The position numbers and the translations under genes were made by a program. Shown here piece by piece: positions 23,688-33,046 of a stretch of DNA of 64,000 bases. The first letter of the stretch is position 1, and each line of letters opens with the position of its first letter. The notes under the pieces are model-generated. The model ran no database searches, was not told the origin of the DNA, and saw nothing but the letters and a program-made list of their open reading frames with translations. This stretch comes from Capitulum mitella (taxonomy: Eukaryota > Arthropoda > Thecostraca > Pollicipedomorpha > Pollicipedidae), in contig CP099844.1 in assembly GCA_030062745.1 (NCBI GenBank), positions 26,846,596 through 26,910,595 on the forward strand, in the 5' to 3' direction.

Positions 23688-24917
23688 TTAACCCGCGCAC
23701 GACTGTCGATCCGTCCCGAACACCGGCGACTGGGGGGGGGGGCAGTTGACTGCCCCCCCTCTCTAACTCACGAACGGTTGGTCGCACGATAAAAATAAGC
23801 ATACCGTTGGAAAGCCTGTGACGAGTAGAGCTCGAAACTGGTCTCATTTTTAGTTTTAGATAATATGTAAGCCAATTTACGCCCTATATATGTTTTCTCA
23901 TAGCCGACTGCATGAGACCGAGAAATGGCCTGAATCTCAAGGACTGTGACTAACAACGCATAGGTAAAGGCACCAGCGCAGAAGTAAATGTTTGCAGATG
24001 CCGATACACGTCTAATTTCCCCAGATTTGTTCAATATATACGCCGAAACGTTGAGTTAAAGACACCGTCATTCTCCCGTCAGCCGTCACTGTGCGCCGCT
24101 GCCGTATGCGGTACCAAATTGACGGGAACTAATTTTAGCGTCCCTTTATTTTCGCGAAAAAAGACGATCTATGTAAATTTTATTGATCTTTGTGGTTCTT
24201 GTGATGGTTTTCCATGCTTAAAATTTGGAAAAATTGACTAGTTGCCAATCTACAAAGTTGGCGGAGCTTTATTCGCGAGAGCCTGTTTATTTCCAAAATA
24301 TGCTACTTTTTCAAACTTTTTGAGGTTCCTGGTATTAATTACGTCTGTGCAAGCTAGTTCTCCCATTTTCTACCCATTCTGAGAAATTCGTCGTCGATTT
24401 TGACGGTGGTACATTTTGGCCCACTACAGTTATTCGTGACCTGACCTCAGGTCAATGGCTGGAAGTCACTGATACTTTGCCCAATGACGGTAACTAGATG
24501 TCTGCTCCACTCCGCACTAAAAATGTTATGGAATATTCCGTCAATTTCCGAAAAAACGGCGACATGAGTTAAAAATGGGCTTGACCTTAGGTCAATGACC
24601 CGGAAAATTCCGAAAAATCTGAGATAGCAGATTTGTTGCATTCATCACGATGACTAATTCCTGAAAGTATTACTGAGATATCTTGTTTTGCGAAAAAGTT
24701 AGAGGGCGCTAAACTTTTTTTGACATAGGTCTGTTTGACCTGGCCTAGGTCAGGCATCTGACCTGACCTGAGGTCAAAATTTTGACACGAGACGTAAAAT
24801 TGATGGAGCAAAAGGTGCACAAAGTTTCGTGACTCTGTGTTTGTTGGTTCTCTCTCAATCCCAGAAAAACCTCAGGGGGGGCAGTCAACTGCCCCCCCCC
24901 GGTCGGGGACGGGTTAA
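23688..24917 (+). mobile_element. TTAA-ended non-autonomous DNA element, copy C
   Basis: The 1230-bp best-preserved copy. It starts TTAACCCGCGCACGACTG and ends GGTCGGGGACGGGTTAA, with TTAA at both sides. Just inside each end is a palindrome of G-run, CAGTTGACTG or CAGTCAACTG, then C-run. The interior is collinear with copies A and B. AGGTCA half-sites recur as everted pairs: TGACCTCAGGTCA near 24440, TGACCTTAGGTCA near 24583 and GACCTGAGGTCA near 24767. Open frames are short and not conserved as protein. Confidence 0.8.
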
Positions 24918-25263
24918 ACATCGGTTTGACCTTAGGTCAATGACCCGGAAAATTCCGAAAAAACTAAGATGGCAGATTTGTTGCATCAATCACGTTCACT
25001 AATCCCTGGAAGTATTATTGAGGTATCTCGATTTGCGAAAAAGTTAGAGGGCGCTAAACTTTTTTTGACATAGGTCTGTTTGACCTGACCTAAGTCAGGC
25101 ACCTGACGTGACCTGAGGTCAAAATTTTGACACGAGATGTAAAATTGATGGAGCAAAAGGTACACAAAGTTTCGTGACTCTGAGTTTGTTGTTTCTCTCG
25201 CAATCCCAGAAAAACCTCAGGGGGGGCAGTCAACTGCCCCCCGCCCAGTCGGGGACGGGTTAA
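24918..25263 (+). repeat. Tandem duplication of the right third of copy C
   Basis: This 346-bp stretch repeats about 24571-24917 nearly base for base, from the TTGACCTTAGGTCAATGACC block to the terminal GTCGGGGACGGGTTAA. Both copies end in the element's right terminus, so the element has two tandem right ends. Confidence 0.8.
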
Positions 25264-25574
25264 TGCAGTGTGGTGAGCACGCGTGATGTGTGCCTTATTT
25301 TGTTTGCCGGTGCATTGCGGGTTCGCCTAACCTTATACGGGGACCACGTCGCGCCGCCGTTTTGTCGGTCAGTCGGTCAGCCGACTCGGTTCTGCAGCCG
25401 CTCCTGCGCCGCCCGGTGCTGCTCTCTGGGGTGCTTCCTGGTCCGCCCTTCCGCCACCTGCCGCTGCTGACCTCGACACCGCCTGCGGTGCCCGGGGCTT
25501 CTCCCCGAGGGCGCGTCCTGCTCCGCACCTCTGGCGCCCGCCTATTGCATCGTATATGTCTTCCGTCTACTCCT

Positions 25575-25770
25575 GCTGACACAGAACAGAAGTCTCGTCC
25601 TTCTGCGCCTGTGTTACCTTCTGTCCATCCATGCTGATACAGAACACAGGTCTGGTCCTACTGCGCCCCTATTGCTTTCTGTCCACCCATGCTGATACAG
25701 AATACAAGTCTGGTCCTACTGCGTCTGTACTGCCTTCTGTCCACTGATACGGATCCGAAACACAAATATG
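25575..25770 (+). repeat. 58-bp tandem repeat, about 3.3 copies
   Basis: GCTGA(C/T)ACAGAA(C/T)A...GTC(T)GGTCCT(A)CTGCG recurs at 25575, 25633 and 25691 with a partial copy at 25744. The unit is 58 bp. The GC-rich DNA just upstream (25290-25570) has open frames on both strands with no recognisable product. Confidence 0.8.
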
Positions 25771-28700
25771 GTTGATAACACTCGTCAACGACCTGAAGCT
25801 AAGGCCCAGCGCCCCCCCCCCCCCCCTACAAGCACAGGGGCTTGTAACTGTGTCTGTGTTCTTCGTGCGTCCATATAGGAAAACGAAGCCCGTTTACGCG
25901 TTATACTGGTAAAAATCAATCGCACGATGCCTAATTCTGCGGTGACATTTTATTGGTGTCTGTTAATCCATGTCATGGAGAAAAAGTGTGTCTTGTGGTC
26001 AGGGGAGTGCACACGAGTGATGAGTCATCATGCCGTACAGGTCTGAGTTGAGAGGCCCAGTCGTTACGAATGTAACCCATCCCCAAAATTACAAAGCCGC
26101 ATAGTTTCAGCTTCTCCAGCTACTCTGACAATAATTAGTCGATATTCCTCCGCGCTGACAATCGCAACATTAGGGGACCGTCAGCGCTAAACGTCTGCGT
26201 CATCTCGCCTCCAGCTACACTCAGGAGCAGGCACGTGCAGCATTCTGGGGCGAGGCAGCGCCTCATCTAACATGGCAACAGCCCCACAAGAGAGTTGCCA
26301 ACTCCCCAGTCAATGCAGAACTTGACGAGTGGGGGGGGGGGGCGGCCGGGTACTTTAAATCATAAAATATACTAAATGATCTTCTATGGAGACGCAACAT
26401 TTTTCCAGTGCAAAGTCAGTGCAAAAATGCTTCGTCCAACCTTTTTTCAGCTGCGCTTGCATCACCAGTGGTAATGCATACTTATGCCATATCCTGATAA
26501 AATTTTTACGCCCCAATCATGCGGGAAAGGAAAATGCACAAAACCATGCGGCCAAAATATAAGGGGGAAAAGGCGTGGTAGAGATAAAAAACGGGCATGA
26601 AAGCCCGTATTGTCTTTTATGCAGCCATATTCGGGAAACCATGCCCTATTTCTAAGTGGTCTGCTTTCGATTAATTGACCTTTTTTAAATTCTGCATTTT
26701 AAATTAATTGAATTATATTAATATTAAATCAATTATATTATATTTATTATAAATTAATAAAAATTAATTAAATTTTTTTAAATTTAAATTTAAATTCCGC
26801 ATTTTCGCCCTGAAAACGATCGTTTTTCGCAACTGCTTACCTTCTCATGATTCATAAGGTCGTCTTAATCATGCCAACCCAATATACTTTGAGCTCACTG
26901 TGATGCAAAAATTCTTGAAATTCGATTTGACATGGCCTACAGCACCTCTCGGTGCTTTTTTTAAGTCGTTATGATCCCAAATTAGTCATGTCCTTAGAAG
27001 TGGAGCCAAATTCGCTGGCATGTGTCGTTCGATTACAGGTCATCATACCGCATGGTATCAGATGGAAAGATGTTGAAAGCAAACCAACGAACACAAAACA
27101 TCGAACAAGATAAGTAACGCTGGGAGTAAATTCAAAACGGGAAGACATGAAATGCTAGATATTGATCTGGGTATTGATGCAGAACAGCAGTTATTTCGTA
27201 GAACAAAACATGGGATGAAAAAGGCACCGAACAGAAGCAGCATAAACATCAATCGACCGTATACTAAATGATAGATGACTGAAGGACAAAATATCGGGAC
27301 GGGAGTCAATAGCGCGCCGGTGACATATTCCAGTGGACAACTATCAGCGCAATACGGTGGGCACGGCCACTAACCTCTCCCGAAAACTGTACGGGGACAT
27401 CCCAGCAGGAGTGTCGTGGAAGCTTTCCCAGACTTACACATAACCTTCGACATGTATTCGCTCTTTAGCTGAGAGAATTTCCCGAAATAAATATTCTGGT
27501 CCTTTCAGGGGTTGATGAACTGGACCCACCAGACAAATATTTTAGTTGCATCACTGGGCTAGATGATGTACCTGCAAAAAATAATGTCATGTTACGTCAT
27601 TGGTATACGGAGTTTGAGTTGGGCGTCACAGATCCTCCATTTTATTTTTCCAGTAGTCTTTGAGGTGGCTGCTGTGGTTGCTGTTGTCAGCGATCTTACA
27701 CCTGGTAACAGCATATGACAATGGGTTAGGAAATGTTTTTCCCCATCGTCTCGGATACGGGAACCGTAGGACGGGCCGTCGGCCTTCGGCGATGGTCATG
27801 ATCACAACTTGGGAAGAAGGAATGGGGTAATTTCAAGCAGCAAGGACTTAAATTCCGTTCGTGACTTTGACAGATATGAGCTTTGACACATCACTTCTAG
27901 GTTTATGTCGTGATATAATTTTCGTCCTTCGAGGTATTTAGCTGTTACATGTTGCCTACGTCCATATATTGTAATGTCAAAGTTAGGCATTCGATAACGA
28001 CCCATATTCGAACCCGTCCCTGACACAATGATACAAAATATAATCTCGCGATATTTTGTCATTCGGTATTTTACCGTTCTGGTGCTAGTGGAGATCCATA
28101 TTTTTTCAGTTCCATGTCTTGCGTCGGTTCTTTGCTCATCCGATATTTTCTCCTGCAATATGTTTCCATTTCGATAAACATTGTTATTCGTTATGTATCC
28201 ATATTCATTATTTTGTCTTTCTATGTTTTCACCGTTTGATGTTCGTCTCTGTCGACATTAACTCTGTTCAGTATTTTGCTTTTAAAATTTGTTTTTCGAT
28301 ATTTCTGCATCTCATATTCAGCGATGCGGCATTTTGTGGGGTAACCATGTTGTCCCTAGTTCCGAACACAAACTCGGTCGCATGGTAAAATGCACACATT
28401 AATCAGATGTGACATGAAAGAAATGTGGTCAGTTTCCACAGTGTCTTATCCTACCCATTGCTGATTTTTTCTGTAATTGTTCTGTTGCTGCATAGTTAAG
28501 TACTGTTGGTCATGACGAGGAGCGTAGATGTCTACAGTCGTTTCTTTGTCATACACGTTCGTTCGTTCAAAGGCATATCCGTACGATCATTAATTTTTCT
28601 TGCATTTGTTCTAATGTTGCATATGTAAGTTCATTGGTCATGACGTGAACTGTAGATGAATTGTCTTTACTTGCAAGAAGCAGTGTTTCGTATCCCTTTG

Positions 28701-28896
28701 CATCTCACAGCGCCATCATTTCGAGCGCCATCCCAGTCTCTCACGAATCCTCGTCGTAACCATTGACAAATTACTTTGTCGACGCCAGTGAGTCGAGAAA
28801 CTAGAAACGTCCCTAGGTGCATAATCTCGTCTCGATACCCTCCGATGAAGGCAAATCTGCCGGGCCCAAGGTCATAGAAGGTCAAGGTCGGTTCAG
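25771..28896. other. No gene recognised; AT low-complexity tract
   Basis: Contains a C-run near 25810, a G-run near 26330, and an extreme AT tract at about 26695-26805 made of TTAATTAAATT-type words. The remaining frames (up to 118 codons, minus strand 27802-28158) have no recognisable product. Confidence 0.4.
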
Positions 28897-29060
28897 TCAC
28901 AGAACTTTGTATCGCATGTCTTCGTATCGCATTTCTTTGTATGCAAATCTTCGTAGCGCAAAACTTCATAAGGGCAAAACTTGATCCACGCAAGTCTTCG
29001 TAAACGCATTTCTTCGTATCCACAAAACTTCGTATACGCAAATCTTCGCATCGCATTACA
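28897..29060 (+). repeat. Degenerate 14-16-bp tandem repeat
   Basis: About ten units of the type CTTCGTATCGCA(A/T)(A/T)(A/T), each with small changes. The 145- and 135-codon minus-strand frames across it owe their repeated K-F-C, Y-E and R-Y words to this array and are not genes. A reverse-complement copy of two to three units lies at 30254-30295. Confidence 0.75.
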
Positions 29061-29825
29061 CTGTACTTGTGCAATTCGCAACTTTTGGCGCTCTACTTTT
29101 GCGTGCAACGACGCGTGCATTTCTTCCATCCTTTTAGCAAGGTAAATTATATTCACTGCCTTGGTCATGCGTGTATTGCGAATGAGGAGGCGCATCCGAT
29201 CGGTGGGCACAAGTAAGGCACAAAGACGCTGGAGTGTCCCAGAATGTTGAGCGATGAGCAAAATCCTTTTTAGGATCTTGTTTCCAAGCATCACCAAAGT
29301 GTCGTGCTTTGGTAGACTGAAGATGTGCAAAATGAAGCAAATCCTAATATCTGTATGCCTGCACGGAGATCAGATCAGCAAGAGCCCGCTTTGCAGATCA
29401 GCAGGATACCTTTTTGTTACGTAGATTGGATCCCGTGACAGTGATGCACCAGATCATGCGTGTAGGAACAGGGAGTGGGGAGGCCATGCCTCCACTATTT
29501 GGGGAATTTAACATGAGTCTATTGGGGCAAAACGCCTCTACCCCCTCATATGATAGGAATATATCCGTACACAAGTTTTTGTGGATGCAAAAATAAGTGT
29601 TTCTGCGTCGTTTTGCAGAAAGATTAAGATGAGCTCCTTCTTCGTCCTTTTTTAGAAATTTTACCCGAACGGTCTGTATGGGCGGACTTTGGCTCAGATC
29701 ACCTACATGCTAAGCAGAGCTTGTTGCCTGTTCTCTGAACCCATCACCCAGTAATGCAATTCCAGTTCAACGGATAATTTTGCCCGGCCCTTTTAGCCAG
29801 AGAGGACCGCGGAGGTATCTTTTTC

Positions 29826-29998
29826 GTGTCGCACAATGTTGCGACACGGCCTCCCGGCTGGTCAGTTACCAACGGACTACACTGTGAATGGTCGGGCCAA
29901 ACCATTCGAGTCCCGGTTCGTTGTTTCCGGGACTCCAACATGGCGCCATCGGGACCAGGATCAACGTCCTTACCCCCTCGGCCACGAGGACGGCGGAT
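29826..29998 (-). repeat. tRNA-derived repeat with Ser/Leu-like head
   Basis: Read on the minus strand it begins GTCCTCGTGGCCGAGGGGGT, closely resembling the 5' half of a class II (Ser/Leu) tRNA with its A box. A B-box-like GGGACTCGAATGG follows about 80 bases later. The spacing and lost stems argue for a SINE or pseudo-tRNA. The array of sequence between the boxes is unrelated to any anticodon arm I can fold. Confidence 0.5.
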
Positions 29999-30253
29999 AA
30001 ATAATTGGCATCTAAGGTATCTTGCCAGCAAAATGCAATAATTATTCGAACTAATATGTAACAAAATGGCGATGTTGTTCAAATAACTTTTTGGCCGCTG
30101 AGTTCTTTGGAGGCCATCAGGTGCCATTGCGTCATCAGAACAGTCATCTCATGTATGAAACCGCGATGCGGAGAAAATTTAACGCGAAGCCTTTCTTACG
30201 ATCATTAACATGACCGCAAATTTTGGTTACCCCTCCCCAAAAAATAGGAGGCA

Positions 30254-30295
30254 CGAAGTTTTGCGTATACGAAGAAATGCGATACAAGTTTTGTC
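30254..30295 (-). repeat. Inverted copy of the 28.9 kb tandem repeat
   Basis: ACGAAGTTTTGCGTATACG and then AAGAAATGCGATAC are the reverse complement of units in the array at 28897-29060. GGTCAAGGTCA-type motifs lie beside both arrays. The two arrays thus form inverted arms about 1.2 kb apart. Confidence 0.6.
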
Positions 30296-30299
30296 CGGA

Positions 30300-32436
30300 C
30301 ATGGTCAAGGTCACAGGTTGGGTCAGATCTGATCTCTGTTATAACGTGCCATCCAATTCATGTTTACCGGCCCGTTTGATACGAACAGTTACAAAAATAT
30401 TTCAAAAAGCCTTGGGCACAAAAAGCCTCGAAATGGCCCAGTTTTCGTGCACATGCAACACTGGGACATTCCGTAGTTTTAAACTCAGAGTGCCACAAGC
30501 ACGCTAGTGACCACTGTCTGACATCTCTGGATGACTATACAAGTCAGCTTATCCCACGTTGCACATTTCCACGGAATGCCGCATAACATGGCAAAAGGCT
30601 ACATAACATCTTCACACCGCCCACACAGAACGTCAGACAGATGCCACTAGTTTAATCGCCAAGCTGAAATCTGCATAAAATCACCAAGGCCAAAATACGA
30701 AAATATATTCCAATGTTGCAAGAAACTGCTGTGTAAGTTGTACGCGCTGTTTGGTAGAAGAAAATTCGATAACCTATCTGGTTGTATCCAAACATTAGCT
30801 TATTCAGTTCGTTCCCTATCACGTATTCTCAATGAATCCGGAAAATGACAAATACATATCTGACCCAGGATGCCCTAGCATGAGGTCAGAGGAGCTCCCT
30901 ACTGAACTCTCAGATCATGCTGATATGCAGTGCAAGCCATAGTCACCATACCTTGTAAAAGCACCGACAATGAGGCAGTGAAGAAAAACTTAACGTCAAA
31001 TCACAAAACATGGTCGTCTTTCTAACGTCATTAAGACGTGACCTAGTGACCTTGTTTTCAAGGCTCTGTCAGTATATGTGTCAGTGGTGGCAGAGCCTTT
31101 CCAGAGACGGGTGGAGGGTCAAACCAATTTTTTAATTCGTTTCTTTCCATTCAACGCCATAGGGTTAATGTTAAATTTCGATCGGTGGTCTGCATCCCTA
31201 ATCCGCAGCCCTTGATATGCACATGATATGCCCAGTCCTTGATATGATATGATATGCATGATGATCATATAAGAAAAAGAGACTCAGAATTTAAGAGTGC
31301 TACCTTTATTTGTTTGGCGGATATCTAAGAAATTTGCCAGGAGGATGGCGGCAGTCAATGGCAAGTTAAACGATGTTGTTGTGCAATATCCCTTGCCTCA
31401 TGTCGCATGCGGTTATCATATACAACATATGGCAGTTCATTACAACCTAGTCCACGTCTTCCGAACTGTGTAAAAGAAGTCTAAAAGCAGTCACAAACCG
31501 AATCTGTCCCGGCGAAATCTGTCACAAGAGTTATTGCACGGCCTGTGACGGATATGACAGCAGTTGGACGGCGGTAATCCACTGTTCGTGTTAAAATCAT
31601 GGCAGTGTTGGCAAAAAGAAAAGGTTTTTTTGCAGCGGGTCTTTCAGCGACCAGAACAAGATGGAGACAGTGTCGTCGCTACGGGGAATGGTTGGTTTAA
31701 AGTACTGGTATGTGACTGAAAGTAAAAATGACAGTCTGAGTTTGAAAATAATTTTTCATGTCGACATTTTCTGTGACCGCTGATAACTGTGAAATTATGA
31801 AAATCACCAGCCTGTCAAAAAGCTGTTCCTCACAAGCCACTCTGTCACACACTACAGTAAGCGAGTTGTCTGTTTTTTGCATCCCTGCTGTGCATTAACC
31901 ACGTACTCCAACGGACTTGGCTTTGCTTCTATAAAAATGTCTTTTTTGTATGTCTGTAACCGAAAATCGCACCTTAAGATCAGTGAGGTTATCCGAGGAA
32001 AAATGCATGGTCGCTTTTGAACCCATGGGGGTCAGAGCATATCGTTAGTGTCGTTTGAACGAGGTTATGGGCCATGAGAAGATTAACAATCAGGGAAAAA
32101 GGTTGTTTTCAAGGAGAAAATGCATGGATAAAAAAGCCAGTTCCACGCAGCAAACCACTGTCAGCAAATAAAAAAACTGGCTATTTGCGAGACTTATACC
32201 TAACTTAGGGCACAGTTTCAAATCCAATCTAATCAAGTCTCTCATATAATCACCATCTCTCTGAAGAGGACTTTGTGCTCTTTCTTCTCGCACCTGAAAT
32301 GAACGGGTTTACTCAGGCCTGCCGACGGAGAACAGCAACATTTGCCCGCGCCAAAGTAAATTTATATTATCCAGTTCGCCGACGCTGAGAAGCAGCATTG
32401 TCGTAGGCATAGTAATCGGTCTGCTGTAAGGGTTAG
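30300..32436. other. No gene recognised
   Basis: Non-coding by inspection. A fragment at about 31111-31176 (TTTCTTTCCATTC...CATAGGGTTAATGTTAAAT) matches those at 11103-11165 and 34895-34956 and looks like the end of a TTAA-target element. Confidence 0.4.
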
Positions 32437-32475
32437 GTTAGGTAGGGTTAGACTAAGTTAGGTTAGGCTAGGCTA
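32437..32475 (+). repeat. Short interstitial TTAGG-like tract
   Basis: GGGTTAGGTTAGG, then GTTAGACTAAGTTAGG and TTAGGCTAGGCTA: about six to seven TTAGG or near-TTAGG words within 40 bases. TTAGG is the usual arthropod telomere repeat. The tract is short and internal, so it is not a telomere here; repair-associated insertion or chance are the options. Confidence 0.55.
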
Positions 32476-33024
32476 TTTGTCACTAGAAACTGTATTTTTA
32501 CTTTATTTTGCGATGTTTTTAAATTTCATTCGTCGTATTCCTTTGTTTCGGTTTCAATTAATTCACATTTCATTTATTTTGTTTTTGGTTATCTTACTGT
32601 CGTCATGCATCTTAATTTTTAGACATTTACATGTGTTATCGTACGATTCTTCAAAATCGGAAGAGGCAAAAGCGTGCTTTGGCTACTTTCAGCGGATTGA
32701 GATTTCACACATGGCGGTCGCTCGGAAAAGTTCAGACCGAGGTGTTCGTAAGTTCGTGGGTGTCCAAGCTGCGGAGTCTCTAGCAGGCGGGAGGGGGCTG
32801 AATCGCCCATAGGTTCCCAGCCAAATCACCGCAAGAAAATATGGTTAAATCGGCCACTGTTAATATGCAGAGGCTGCACAACAGCCATGCACAAAAAAGT
32901 GTTTTCAAATGCGATGCAAATCAAAAGCGAAGCTCACGATCTCCGTGGATGGATTTCCGACCACCAGGCGACCTCAGTGACGACGCAGTGCAGGTCAGGA
33001 GTTGCGGGCGACTCGTCGCACAGT

Positions 33025-33046
33025 ATGATGCCGGCGGAAGAGGAAG
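33025..33046 (+). CDS. w: Candidate first coding exon of the white-like gene
   Basis: Two adjacent ATG codons open a frame reading MMPAEEE plus one base, followed by a good donor GTGAGC. Splicing to an acceptor at 34307-34308 keeps frame with exon 2, and the total model then divides by three. It lies at the upstream side of a CpG-rich patch, as first exons often do. No family similarity supports it, since White N-termini are variable. The alternative is an N-terminal exon further upstream. Confidence 0.3.

Noticed and set aside
28897..29060. CRISPR-like array
   Set aside because: Units are short, adjacent and degenerate with no spacers; the sequence is eukaryotic.
28667..29330. 135- and 145-codon minus-strand frames with repeated words
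   Set aside because: Caused by the 14-16-bp tandem repeat; no real domain.
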